Positions 11,133 through 23,826 of a stretch of DNA of 64,000 nt are shown one piece after another. The translations under genes and the position numbers were made by a program. The notes under the pieces are model-generated. The model had not been told where the DNA came from. It did not search any database and was given only the letters and a program-made list of their open reading frames with translations. The stretch spans positions 27,419-91,418 of the forward strand of contig QANT01007188.1 in NCBI GenBank assembly GCA_003254885.1, read 5' to 3'. Every line of letters starts with the position of its first letter. Position 1 is the first letter of the stretch. The DNA comes from Purshia tridentata (Eukaryota > Streptophyta > Magnoliopsida > Rosales > Rosaceae).

Positions 11133-12412
11133 ATTAAATTTCACATGATTTTGAAATGGTTAAATTAGGGTATTGGCTTGGTGGTCTAGCTGTTGCAGAA
11201 GACTTTTGTGGTGTTTGAGGTAATCGCCATGGAATTGAGCTCATGCAACTTTGTAACTAAGGACAACTTATTAAGCATGTGGCATGTGGGTGCCTTGGAA
11301 GAGAAGGGCTACAACGATGGCCCTCAAATTTTGATGGGCTATTCAAAAACTTGTGGAACCCAATTTATAAGGATGTGGCCCATATTTTCACAAACTAGGG
11401 GACAAAACCAAAATCGAAAGCGAAAGCAAAACCGATTGTTACCGACACTCGATAAACCGACGGAGTCGTGGAGGTTCTCTGCCAATCCAACGCTTGTTGA
11501 TGGCGGTGAGAGTTTGGAATTCCCAAAACCGTCGGTGACCGACCGAAACCGACACATTTTCTTCTTCTTCTTCTCCTCTTTTCTGGTTTCTGGTTGCAAA
11601 GCCCATCTCCGCGAGCGCCTCTGTTTCCAAGCCTCCCTCACCGTCGTCTCGCGTGCCTGCACCTCCGACTGCCAAGCTCAACAACACCCAACTGCCCACG
11701 CCCCTGGAGCTTCTCTGCCTACGTCACCAATCACTGGCGCCGACCTCGCAACCTTAACAACACCCAGCTGCCCACGCTCCCGGAGCTTCACCTACAGTCT
11801 CTTCTGTCACCTTAGCTCAATGTAGCCTGCTCCGCAGCATTCCTTGAGCTCGCCTTCGTTGCCAAGACTCCCAGCCACCAAAAACGACCGTCACCTACCA
11901 ACAACTACCGAAACTGAAGCAGTCGGTAACCGTCCTTGTCGGTGTCGGTGGCAGTTAGGATTTGGCCATTCCGACAGAGTGTCTATCGGTAGGGTAGGTT
12001 GGTGGTTCGGTAACCGCACCGACCCTAGCCCTAACTATGAGCGTCTTAGAAGGAAGAAAGATGTTGACCTTTTTTTATATAAATTCTTTCTTTTTTGGAC
12101 CTTGTCCATTAATTTTCACTAATTCTCAGATTGATAAAAGGCCAATTGCCATTTAACAAGTATGTTACATTCTCAATGAACTTGATTTGGGATAACAAAG
12201 AAACTAATTTTGCTCCATTCCACTTTTTTGTTTTCTCAATTTGATAATTTTGTCACTACTACTTATTCAAGTAATCGAATCCAAATGCTTTCTTTTCGTT
12301 CTCAATACATATAATATATTCTTTCCTTCTCTACTAACTAGCCAAAGATGAACATCAAAGAACTAATTAACAGTAGCAACCCTATCAAACCCAGCAAGCT
12401 CAACTGCTCAAT
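11133..12412. other. Gene-free, repeat-like sequence rich in CCGA/TCGG motifs
   Basis: About 11400-12030 contains many CCGAC, CCGAAAC and GTCGGT words with opposite orientation at the two ends (ACCGACACTCGATAAACCG near 11440; TTCGGTAACCGCACCGACC near 12007), suggesting a decayed inverted-repeat element. Open frames of up to 210 codons overlap on both strands without recognisable domains. The stretch also holds the 3' flank of the IAA gene that ends at 12413. Confidence 0.4.
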
Positions 12413-13672
12413 TCAACCACCATTCCTTAGTATCTTCAGGCGTTGCACAGACACGATGAAGGTTCTGCAACATCATAATTAACAGACTCTGTCATATATA
12501 TTTGTCAAATAAATCATACACTAAAAAAGTACTCAAAAGAGGTTCCTAGATGTGCAGATAAATGTTGTATCACCAAAGCTACAAACCAGTGACCATGAAT
12601 GAAATAACTTTACGTCTAAAGCAATTCGTTTTTCTCTATTTTTCTTTTCCAAAGCAAGAGACTAATAAAAGAATAGAACATACTGCCAGGGAACATCTCC
12701 AGCAAGCAGCCAATCTCCTTCTTTATCCTGATAAGTAATTGTATAATCTGCACCCTCTTTGTCCCCTGTGCATGCAGAACCAAGTATATATACATTGATC
12801 AAAAAAGTATTAAATTGCAGCCCCATAATTTAAGCCTATTTGGGAACTTTGGGAGTGAATACTTGAAAGTATTGAAGCACTTACATTCGGAAAACATGCT
12901 TATCGAGGTGTCTCTGAGAGTCTGATATGAGTGATGAAGCTTTATATCGATCTTCCTCACTATGCCCACCCCTTCCATCTTCACCTTCACGTACATTGAA
13001 TTTGACCCATCATTGATTTCCTTGGCCAATATTTGATTCTGCACATGTTCATCATGACCATGGTGTTGATGATAAAACATCTTTTTCCTCCATGATTTAA
13101 TTGGTGGCCACCCGACAAGGTGAAGTCCTTCCCCATCATTCCTATATTAACATTCAGACAATTAGCTCCAAGTGTTTGCATCATTAATATTAATGCTTGT
13201 GAAATTAAACTGCCAAAGAAAGCTTGCTTGGATCTAGAAATGGTGTTGAAAAAAAAAACTTATTTTGAGCTTAATTATCATGAGCTAATCTTATCTAAGC
13301 TATATTTATCATTTGTCATAGAGTTTGACATGTTATGTTCTGAGACTGCTGAATATGTGATCCCAATTCACAGTCTTTACACATAGAGCTGGAGACAACT
13401 CACTTGGTATTAGAAGAGACTATTTCCTTTTGCCCCTTCCCATCATCTTCCTCATTTGGCTGGCCATTCCACAGCAACAAAGGCAACCCCTGCAATTCAC
13501 TCCCAATCTTCTCAAAAGCCATGTAGAAACTCCGCTTGTTTCCAACCTTGTTTTTGCTCTCCAAACCCATCTCCTCCTTTTTCTCAGCAACCCCATGGCT
13601 GTTCATGTCAAACCCTTTGAGTACAGGGTTGTGAGTTGGGAGGGCCAGAGCCAGAGCAAGTTGAAGCTCCAT
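12413..13672 (-). CDS. IAA29: Aux/IAA transcriptional repressor, IAA29-like
   Basis: Four exons (13404-13672, 12885-13141, 12684-12765, 12413-12464) join in frame to 219 residues and a stop. Domain I is an EAR-type repression motif, LQLALALAL, at residues 3-11, which recruits TOPLESS. Domain II is the auxin degron VGWPPIKSW at 99-107, bound by TIR1/AFB with auxin to trigger ubiquitination. The C-terminal PB1 domain (from residue 139, [20 protein letters not shown], through the acidic [14 protein letters not shown] patch) dimerises with ARFs and other Aux/IAAs. IAA29 hallmarks are the short EAR at the extreme N-terminus, NGQPNEED in the linker, and a His-rich stretch ([10 protein letters not shown]) after the degron. 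A TTG codon extends the frame upstream, but the ATG at 13672 opens the EAR motif and is the real start. The gene is intact and the product nuclear. Confidence 0.93.
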
Positions 13673-14640
13673 AACATACAATCAATTAAAACACACCCAC
13701 AAATATGATTTATATTGAGATAGAAAAGTGTAGCAAAGCAAGAGGGGATGGGGAGGAGGTGATGAAAATGGATTGGGGGGTGTGGGTGGTATTTATAGTT
13801 GTGTGGAAGTGAGATGGTGATAGAGATGGGGAAGAAGCATTGTGTTGTGGAGGAGAGGAAGTTAGGGACAGCATGGAAGTTGGGTCGGGTAAAAGTTGGG
13901 CAGTGATGCGGACAGGTGAGCAAAGAGTGCATCAACGTGCCATGACCGCCAACCCCCAGTAGTCAGTAGCTGGTCAGTACCCACACTCCCACCACTGTTT
14001 AACCTGCATAGTAGTAGTGCTCTCTGTCTCTACCTCTCTGCCTCTTTAATCTTTGCTAATTTTTTCTAATAATTAGCATAGATTGATCAACATTTATTCA
14101 TAATTTTTTTTTAAGGTCTTAACCATCGTATTTTGAGTGAGTGGGTGGTCCAAGAGAAATTAACATAATTATGGGGTATTTTAACTATAAGATATATAAT
14201 ACCCATTAGTTTTTAACATCATACACAGGGCACTAGTGTAAAGACCTCCAATACCCCAATAAGATGCACAAAACCCTTCCAACAATATTTTCATATACGT
14301 AATTATCAGATGCATAGAAATTTTCCAATTAGCACGAGGTAATGAAGATCTGGTGTAAATTTGGATATTATATGGCGATATATGATATTCATTTTATACG
14401 AGAACGTTTTTATATATGCAAATTTTATGGTAGGATATAGGATAAGTGCACCATGCATGTATCACCATATATGAGACTTTTTTTATGATGTGTATCATGT
14501 TTAAAGATATTTTGGTATAGTATAATATCATGTATATCTTCGTATAGTATCCGGGTCGAAACAAGGTCCTCACAACCCAAGTTTGCATGAGAGAATGACT
14601 AATCATATGTGTATGGCGATCTATTATATTTAAACGACAA
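13673..14640 (-). promoter_or_regulatory. Upstream region of the IAA29-like gene
   Basis: A single canonical auxin-response core, TGTCTC, lies at 14025-14030, about 350 bp above the start codon. A GGTATTTATAG stretch at about 13791-13801 (CTATAAATACC on the minus strand) is a good TATA box, roughly 120 bp above the ATG. The TATA match is convincing; one TGTCTC by itself is weak evidence. Confidence 0.5.
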
Positions 14641-17135
14641 ACTAAACTTCTTCTTTTTTATTAAACTCTAATTAAATAAATAGCTAGCTAGTGCACATGA
14701 GTTTATATACTAAACATGTCCAACACACACCATATATATGTGTCGGAAAACAGCCGTCAAACACATGATGATGCATGCACGAATGATATCTCTTCCATAA
14801 TAATGGGTACTGAAACAATATTCTGACCTTGTTGATTATTGAAATCATTTGGTTTTGTCACTTTGATACTTAAACAGTTAAACACCTCTTCATCTATCCA
14901 TTAAACTAGTTTAAGGATTCTCTCTGTCGGAGTTTACATGTCCAAGCAAATAATATTGGGAGAGATTGGAGAGAGCAAGGAATTAGTGACTAATAATTGG
15001 ACAAAACAACCAACAAAATATGATACGTTTGGTATGTGTTGGATATAATGCCTGTGTGTATATGAAAGGACCAAAATCCAAATGGAAGTGCGAGTTTTGC
15101 ATGCAGTGCTTGTTTGGAAGAATGGAATTAAAGGCAGGGTAGGGCTTGTGAAGCTGTACTCCACGTGACAATGAGCATGTGTGTGAGTGGCTGTGTCTCC
15201 ATGGCCAAACTCTCCAAGCCCCGCATGGCTCGTGCGCCTGTTCGACCCAACCCACATTCAGTGATCGGTATCATCGTCAGTCCTGTCTGGATGGCGCTCG
15301 TGTACTACTGGTGGAACCCAAACTCTAACACAATTGTCAATTCTGAGTGGATTGGCTGCATGAAGTTGAATCGATTAAAGTTTAATTATCAAGTGGATAA
15401 TGAAACAAGAATTTCGGGTAATTTTCTCACTCCAAATTATATGGCATAGAGTCCGACTAATATAGGCACAAATGTAACTATTAGATTGCAACATTTTGTT
15501 TTTTTTTTTCTGATAACATATTGCTCAGTTAATCTTAAACAATAGCAGCTCTATATAGTGACTAATGGGGTCACTTTTACGTATCCAATGGTTTCTCGCT
15601 CCCTTGATTTCTTAAACTAAATCTAGGTTATTTTCCTCAAGACTGGTTTTTCTTTTCTTTAAGGGCAGGTTTAGGTACTCACTTCGTGTAGATGGAGTGC
15701 GTATATAGCAAGTGTGACTAATACTCATGCCTTGGATAAAAAACTGCCAGAATCTTCTAATATCCAGTGACCCATTCTAAGTGGTAATTGGGGAAGCTTC
15801 ATGCAAGGTACACACCAGCAATGACATCATATTAATTCATAGGCCAAAGTTTAAGTTGACCTAGTTTTCCTTTGGTCCAATAATGTGGAGCTATGGGTTT
15901 GAATGGTCTTAGAAACGCCTCGACTGGGCAAACTCCATAAAAACAGGGGACCAAATTCATGGAATCGATGTTTCCTAGATACTTAAATAGTTATAATACA
16001 TGAAACTTACCCGAATAAACCAAAATGTTTACCATGCTTATGAGTTTTGGGTTACTTAATTAACCAAATCAGTACCACTCACTCACACACGCAGCATGTT
16101 ATAATGTGCAAAGTCTGGTCCATTTTCATGCCACCCTTAGAAAAATGAAAAAGGACCCACATGCATGCTTTAGACTTTGAAGGGAAGTGCCCAAGTGGGA
16201 AGCAATTTATAGCCCAAAAGGCAGAATATTGATATTTCATGACCTTATCTCTTACAGAGTCCCCTCAAAGTGAGGGACCAAAGTATCCCAAATAGCACCC
16301 AATTAATGGCGAGAGATGGGAGATAGGAAGGTGCTTCTTCTTGGGGTTTGGGATAAGAAGCCCTTCACGGATGGAGACCCTTAAATTCATATTCAAAGTA
16401 TTGAATTTGTATATGTTTTCGTGTCCCATATATTCAATAATTCAGTATTGACATTCATTAATCAATCTAGCTAATCTAAGATCTTAGTACGATTGGGACC
16501 TTACTTGGTTTCCTCGAAGATTCACATATAGCAACAAGTTTGTCGCCTTGTATCAGAGTGTAGAATCAAAGGTTATCTATGCTTCATCAATCAATGATGG
16601 GTCGGATTCTAATTAAAGCAAGTAGAGCCTACTAATTTTTCAAAGTTCTATTTCATTTTCTCTGTTTAAATTCAAGTCCAAGATGAATTATTAGATTCCT
16701 TATCATCTTTGCAAACAGCCGCAAAATGTCATTTCAATGCGAGGGAGTTGGGACACCAAGCGAAAACCTTTTACTATCCTTGTTTGTTTTACACATACTT
16801 GGAGTAAATTATGTATAATCTAAAGACATCTTTACACCTTTAACATTCTAAGACATGTGAAAACGATTTATGCTTCCCTTCTTTGAAGTCTTGTGTTCAA
16901 TAATCATGATTAAAGCTTTGAACTCACCTCTAAATTGCCAAGCCTTCATCATTTGCTTATGTTAATCTTCATCTTTTTTTTTTCTATGTGGGCCAAAAGA
17001 GAGGTAAACCGTAAACATCAACCAATCACTACAAAAAAGTAAAATATCAATACGGGTCAAGAGTTATTCCTCTTTAAAAACAATCACAATTTGACACGTA
17101 ACAAAAAATAATTTAGTGGGTTGGTTTAAGGAAAG
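14641..17135. other. Gene-free AT-rich intergenic DNA
   Basis: No open frame with a recognisable domain. The frames at about 14934-15449 lie antisense to one another and lack homology I can name. Short low-complexity patches only. I see no RNA gene here. Confidence 0.5.
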
Positions 17136-17720
17136 GGAAGAATGAGTGAAATATTTTTCATACGCGATGGCGGGTTAGGCAGTTAAGATAACATTTCTTT
17201 ATTTCTAAAAAAAATAAAATAATGATAACATTTCTTTAAAACTATGCGTGTTGGCAATTGTTAGGTAATCCAATTAAAAGAGGAGAATAGATTTTTTATC
17301 TAGCTTGGTATCTGTTTTGATATTAAGCTTTCAATCTTAACCATTGAAGAGAGAGTAAAGAGAAAAAAAAAAAAAANACTGGGGAAAAAGTAAAAAAAAA
17401 AAAAAAAAAAAAGAGAAGAGTTGAGAGAAAGATAGCTGAGATTAAAAACTTGATATCAAAACGGGTACCAAATTGGATAAGGAACCTACTCTCATTAGAA
17501 GGATTGTTAAATTGCCCACTCTACACACAGTTTCGATCCCCCTTTCCCGCAAATGACTTTATGCCTTGATAAAATAATGAGTCAAACATTTTTCATATAT
17601 GATGGTGGGTTCGGCAGTTAAGATAAAATTTTTCTATTTCTCCCAAAAAAAAAAGATAACATTTCTCTAAATCAGCACGTGTTGGCAGTTCTTGAATAAC
17701 CTAGTTGAAATTGTCGTGAA
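17136..17720. repeat. Pair of diverged direct repeats around an A-rich tract
   Basis: About 17136-17280 (GAGTGAAATATTTTTCATAC, then GGCAGTTAAGATAACATTTC, then GTGTTGGCAATTG) resembles about 17575-17715 (GAGTCAAACATTTTTCATAT, GGCAGTTAAGATAAAATTTT, GTGTTGGCAGTTC). Both may be copies of one element. Between them lie a poly-A run with an N at 17377 and a long A tract near 17391-17412. Confidence 0.6.
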
Positions 17721-18166
17721 ATTGCTCAGTTTAATCCCTTATTCTCAAAATAAAAAAATAAAACGCGCCTTTTGGCAACTGCGAGAAACGAGTGAGAAGT
17801 TAGACCATTGGGTTCAACATTGATTTGTCCCGCAAGAAACTTCCGCGAATTGAATTGTGGTTGTGGAAGGCGCCATTGCCGGGTCAACTTCATCAAATTG
17901 GCAAAGAGTACAGTGACTCGGAGGCCCAATTGAGCCCAAAAAAAACAATATCAAACCGAGTTGACCCGTATCATTCCACGACTCACCTGGATCAACTCCT
18001 TCCGGAACCACATCAACATTTGGGTCGGGCCCATTGACCGGACTTTTCCTGACGACTTGGCCATTTCAAACCCGCCCCAGATATTGAGTTTCGACTCGCA
18101 TTTGAACTCACCGATCACAAAGAGAGAGACAAAATAGACGGAGAGAGAGAGGGAGAGTGCTGAGAG
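17721..18166 (+). promoter_or_regulatory. Upstream region and 5' UTR of the UGNT1-like gene
   Basis: Moderate-GC sequence ending in a GA-rich 5' UTR (18118-18164, GAGAGAGA blocks) just before ATG 18167. Open frames here run on both strands and end at or overlap the real start, so they are not separate genes. Confidence 0.4.
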
Positions 18167-21100
18167 ATGTCTCTGAAAACGTCGGGTTCGGGCAGAAATT
18201 TGACATTGCCAATATCGGATCCTCCAAGGGACCAGCAGGAGAGAGAGAGGCTCGTCGGAGACTCCGGCGATGGTGAGAAGCTCTTCAGAGGATCCGCTAT
18301 GTCCAGACGTGGAGCCTATGCTGCAATCTCCTACATGGCCTGTGCAGGTAAACAACACAACACACCCTCACCCTCTAATTTTGCTGCATTAGTAAAATGC
18401 TTTTGATTCCTAAAAATCAAATTTTTAAAAGTTTAAAAAATGGACAATCAGGTATCAAAATTTTGGAAGAAAATTTGAAGGTATTATATGCATACCAACT
18501 TGGAAGAATGAATTGCTTGCTATTATAAAGTTGTTTATATTTTGCTTATGTTCTTGGCGTGTTTATTATGGGAATTTAGGTGTTATTTTATTGGTCAATT
18601 TAGCATACTCTGTGCTAGCTTGTTTATGAATTTGGGTTTTTTGCACTCTTGGGATTGGAATACCTTTTTACAATTTTATTATTGGTCAGCTAGTTTAAAT
18701 GTTCCCTTTTTGTTCTGTAGTGCTCTTGGTAATGTTCAACAAAGCAGCTCTCTCTTCTTATAAATTCCCAAGTGCAAATGTCATCACACTTTTTCAGGTA
18801 TATTCCCCTTTTCAGGCATCCACTATTGTCTTTGATTTTTTGGTCAGTAGTTTTGGCTACTGCCAGCTTTTTTGTGCCGTTCTTTTATGCAAAATTAAGG
18901 CACTCTATTCTGGAATTAAATTAAGTAGTGAATTTCGAAGAAGCTTCATCTTTTTTGTCATGACTTATAAGCTGGTTCACCAGCTTTTGGGTTCCCACTG
19001 GATAATCATTGTAAGATGGGCCTAACTGAGCTTGATTCTTGTTTTAGTTCTACAAAGCTAACTCAAACAGCCCAAAACTCATGCACCCTCTTGGCATCCT
19101 GAATTTCTCCAATTTTACAAGGATTAATGAATAATGTGACATAGTTGATACAACATTGCCTCATCTCTTTTTTTCCTTTTTTTGGATTCTTCAGTGTTAA
19201 TATATTTTTTTATACATAGTTATGTGCTCGCACAAAAAAAGCTGTTATAGGGTTTGCTTTGTGTGATTTTCATGTATAATGTCATTGTGTGCCCTGCATT
19301 TGGGCTAATGATAAAAAATTAAATATTTTCTTTATCTGGTTGCAACTGCAGATGATATGTTCATGTTGTTTTCTCTATGCTTTGCGACGATGGAAGATGA
19401 TTTCTTTCACAGTTGGTGAAAGTCCAACCATTTCTGATAACAACGTTGCAACACTTGTACCATTAAGGACATTGAAGAAAACATTTCCTCTTGCAGGAGC
19501 CTATTTGCTGTACATGGTATACATCTCGTAATTTAATGATGAAAATGTTTTTTTGGTGGGTAACTTTTAATCAATAGTTCCGTAGTTATACTTGTTATTA
19601 ATGTCTGCCTTTTTTTTTCCTCCTTGAAAGCTAGTCTCCATGGAGTCTGTTCGTGGAGTAAATGTTCCCATGTATACCACCCTCAGGAGGACTACAGTGG
19701 TATTTACTATGGTTATGGAGTATTTTTTGGCTGGGCAGAAATATACATCTCATATTGTTGGAAGGTAAATGTCCCTTTTATTTGTAATATATTCTGTATG
19801 CTGATGTTAATAATATATAGATCATCTGCTCTTCTAGATGTACATAAAGAATTACATGGTTTCGTTTTGATTGGATGAAAATTATGAAAGCTGACTTATT
19901 GGCACTTTTCTTTATGCTCATGAATTGGTGCAGTGGAAAACTGTATACTAAGTTCATGAATGCAATATAAAAAATGGTTCTAGACACGCTCAAGCACACA
20001 GTTCTTTCCTAAAGGTTCTTAAATAAGGTCTTGTTTCTAAGCTGTTAAATTAGATATGGACAGGTGATAGTGGATGAGATGCATCTCAATGTCTTTCAGT
20101 TGGTTAAAATTTTATCTAACAACTAATAAATATGATCGTATTTAAGGACCTTAGAGGAGAAATTGTGGATTATGAAAATTGATACTATACCTCGACACTT
20201 GTTTTGTAATATTTTAGATTCTTAATCCAACCTAAAGATTTAGTGTTATATATGTACATTGTATCATTCCATACATGAGACAAAATATGAATGAGTAGGC
20301 AATGAAGTAATGCAATTGGATAATAGATACCTTGATTTTGGCCTCCTTAAGATGCTAGATGGGGTTCCTAGATGATTGGTATAACCTGCAGTAATCATGC
20401 TGCAAGAATTGGAAGTTTGGAACTTGAACAGATGAAACCTGGATCTAGCTTTGTGTCTGACAGTCTGATGAGATCTCAAATCTTTTTCTTTTTCTTGTTG
20501 CAACTGTACGTGTTGTGTGCACTACTTTAAATATACAATTTCGTATATTGCAGAAAATCCTGAGTAGTAAAGTTTGCTACTGAAAATAGATGTGATTTAT
20601 TTTACTTTATTGGCCATCTACCTGATTTTCTCATTTAACTGAAAATTTTAAGGTTGTTATCAGTGTCGGACTGATCATTCTTGGTGCATTTATTGCTGGA
20701 GCTCGGGATCTGTCATTTGATGCCTATGGCTATGCTGTTGTCTTCTTATCGAACATCACAACAGCAATATATCTTGCAACCATAGCCCGCATTGGTAGTA
20801 CTTTCACTTTTTAATCTTTCTGGGAAATCTTTCACTGCATTTACTCTTGACTAAGGTTTCTGAGATATTGACTGATAGTTTCTTTTTCTCAGGGAAATCC
20901 AGTGGTCTTAATAGCTTTGGCCTTATGTGGTGTAATGGTAAGATAAAAGATTCTGACTCAACTCATGCCCTTTGGATTTTTTTTTTCTTTTGTGCATAAT
21001 TAGAAATTTTTGTTAATTGAATGCCACAAAGTGATATCGTTTCTTTATGATAGGATTCATATGTGGGCCGGTTTTGCTGTTTTTGACTTTTATTCGTGGT

Positions 21101-22756
21101 GACTTGAAGATGACAATTGATTTTCCTTATCTGCTATCTCCTGGTTTTCTGGTACTTTGTTCACCAACATAACTCTTCTCTACTATAATTACATACTTAA
21201 TGCTTCGAAAGTTGTCTTGAAGCTCCTTTAATGTTCCTTATCTGTATTTTCTGCATGGCCTTGTGTTTTGCTAGCTTATAAGCTATACTTCTTATTTTAA
21301 ATATGCCATCTGCTCGTGCAGTTTATGCCCCATTTTCTGAATTCATGTTGAAAGGTGGTTTAGTTTACTGGTATTTTTCCAATTTTGAAAAAAAAGTTGC
21401 TGTTAATGTCATTTACTTACAGTTTGGTTCATGGGTTTAATGAATGTGATATTATTCCATTGCAATATTTAAGGGCAGTTTGTTTTTAGTTGAACTTAAG
21501 ACAAAGCTGCCTTGTTTCCTGTAGCAATTCATTGATTCTTTTTTTCCCCCAGCTGTCTATGTGGCATGCCTGAATTGGTGTTATATATTATACTCGAAAT
21601 ATGAGAGAAGAGGGGTGTGTGGACCTGAGAATTATCGTCATTTTCTGCAGTTTAAGTTTCAAAACCATTCAGACTGAGTTTCAAAGCAAATATAAGTAGC
21701 ATTTTACAACTTCACTATGGGATTTTTGACATCGCATAGATTCAACTGACACTAATCAGAGTCAAATATAGCGTGCCTATTTTGCTTTTGCAGTATACTT
21801 AAATACAACTCCCAAGTAACTCAGAGGGTTTCTGTTTGAGATGCATTGTTTTTTCCTTTTTTCCTCCTCTTTGTGGCAGGTTGTCTTGCTTTGCTCCTGT
21901 ATACTGGCATTCTTCTTGAATTACAGTATATTCCTTAACACGACTATAAATTCAGCACTCACGCAAACAATTTGTGGCAACTTGAAGGTTTGTTTGCGCT
22001 AAATTTCTGTACCTCATAGATGCAATTTGAAAATGGAAAACAATTGAGATAGCCTTGTTATATCTTTAAATGGATCATTTGATTGGGCTCTTTTACATCA
22101 TAAATGCATCAAATAGATATGAAAACTACTTCAATTAAGAAAAGAATAAACGATTTGGTTTGTTTGACAAAAAAAAAATTTGATTTGGTTTTTATAAAAG
22201 ACACTAATTTTGAACAAATATTTTCTCTATTATTTAAAATTTTGAAGTTCTCGTGTTAACTTTCAAAGCCTGAAACTGGACACAGTGAAGGTCTTGCTGA
22301 CACAATTGATAATTTATCACATAATTAGCTACTTAATATACACAATAAATTATAGTAAGTTTATTCTAGCTAAGGCCACCTGTGTTTGTTTCCTTTCATA
22401 GTTATGCTTCTTTCTATTCATGCTCTTAACACTTTTTCTCTTTATTCATGCTCTTATGTTTTCTGGTTATTATGCTGCTATAGGATTTCTTTACCATTGG
22501 ACTTGGCTGGGTACTATTTGGTGGCCTTCCATTTGATATTGTAAGTGTAAACCGTTCTCTATTCAAACTGTTCTTATCCCAACAGTGCATCATGTTTAAA
22601 ATTACTCTCTTTTTCTTTTTCAAAGAAATGCCTTTAAACTTCCCTTTTTTTTATTAGAAATTGATGCTTTTCTTTTTGTAGTTGAATGTAATTGGTCAAT
22701 TTCTCGGTTTCCTTGGCTCTGGATTGTATGCCTACTGCAAGCTCATAGGAAAGTAA
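18167..22756 (+). CDS. UGNT1: Nucleotide-sugar transporter, UGNT1-like (UDP-N-acetyl-sugar/H+ antiport type)
   Basis: Ten exons keep frame and yield 356 residues: 18167-18347, 18721-18797, 19352-19516, 19631-19764, 20664-20794, 20893-20937, 21054-21151, 21880-21987, 22484-22540, 22682-22756. The protein is a multi-pass member of the drug/metabolite transporter (NST/TPT) superfamily. After a basic hydrophilic N-terminus comes the first membrane span (VLLVMFNKAALSSYKFPSAN), then SMESVRGVNVPMYTTLRRTT, GARDLSFDAYGYAVVFLSN, GKSSGLNSFGLMWCNG, and a last span ending GLYAYCKLIGK. These blocks match Arabidopsis At4g32272, a Golgi carrier importing UDP-GlcNAc/GalNAc for glycan and sphingolipid glycosylation. 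Exon 5 is taken from 20664 (AG at 20662-20663) because an AG seven bases into the candidate GTTGTTATC segment puts the family sequence GSVGLIILGAF in frame; the earlier AAG would break the frame. No defect seen. Confidence 0.92.
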
Positions 22757-23826
22757 CATATTCAACGAATGGCTAGTGCTTTTTCAGTCGAAGATGATTA
22801 GCTGCTGCCCTTGAATTCCCCTCCAATTTTGATTCTGTGATTATGGGATTCTTGGAAGTGAGATGTGACACTGATAGATAGAGAGATTTATACTCAGTGG
22901 TTTTAACTATTACCCAGAAACAAGCACTGCTTCTTTCGCCGCGTATTTATTCTTCTACATGGGCAAGTGTTAGAAACAATGGTAGCAATTTAGTATTGGC
23001 AGCTGCTTGCTGATCTGATTTGTTCATGTTTGACATTGTATACGATGATTCTCTGTTCTAACCAATGTTTACAGTCACATATGATCAAACGTGACCTCTT
23101 ACATTGAATTATTTTGTATACAAGGAAAGATTTTTTATTTTTTTTCTCTTACATATAATTTTTACATTTAACAGGCGTTTCTGTAAAGAAAACATTAATT
23201 GATCCCAACTCTTCATATGAAGTAAGTGTCACATAGATCTTATATTTAAAAAGGAAAAAGCTTCCATGGATAGTATTTTACTTATTAAAAATAGAGGATG
23301 AATTGTTAGTTAGTAAGATACCAAAATGCCAGGGTCAATAACTAATGCACGGAAACTTTTCCTTATTTTTTAGGCTACAAAACTAAATTGTTTTTTTTTT
23401 ATAACCAAAATAGAGAGACCGTGGAAGGGCGCGGAACGACGGTTAAGTCAGTTACTGCTGCGAAGAGTCAAAAATCCCAACTGCCGTCTCCTATTCAAAA
23501 AAACCAAATCCGAAAACACCAAAGAAGAAAAAAGAGGGAAAGAAAATCTCCCTCTTTTCTCTCTATCTCTCTCTCTGGAATTGCCTCCGACACAAGCTCC
23601 GAAACAGCTCCCAAAAAGCTGAGGCAGGCCCGAAGCCGAAGCCCCAACATCACAATGCGTGTTGTTCTCTCGTAAGAATCTCGGGCTTTTCTCTCTATCT
23701 CTCTCTCTCCTCTGAATGTCCCTCTTCCTTTTGTATAAGGGCAATGATGGGTTGAGAGCGACTCTCGGATGAATACTGGATTTTGAGCTTTGAGCTGCAG
23801 CGAAACTAGAAGCGACAGCTTCAGCA
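22757..23826. other. Spacer between the transporter and ubiquitin-fold genes
   Basis: Contains the transporter 3' UTR up to about 23100, AT-rich spacer, and from about 23400 the promoter and 5' UTR of the next gene, with TCTCTCTC tracts at about 23560-23576 and 23691-23709. Open frames on both strands at 23388-23951 are antisense overlaps without a recognisable domain. Confidence 0.5.

Noticed and set aside
11193-11825. 210-codon frame, Ser/Pro-rich toward its end
   Set aside because: Antisense frames of similar length overlap it, it has no domain, and the DNA looks like a decayed repeat.
15165-15449. 94-codon plus-strand frame
   Set aside because: Overlapped by two antisense frames, no domain and no plausible splice partners.
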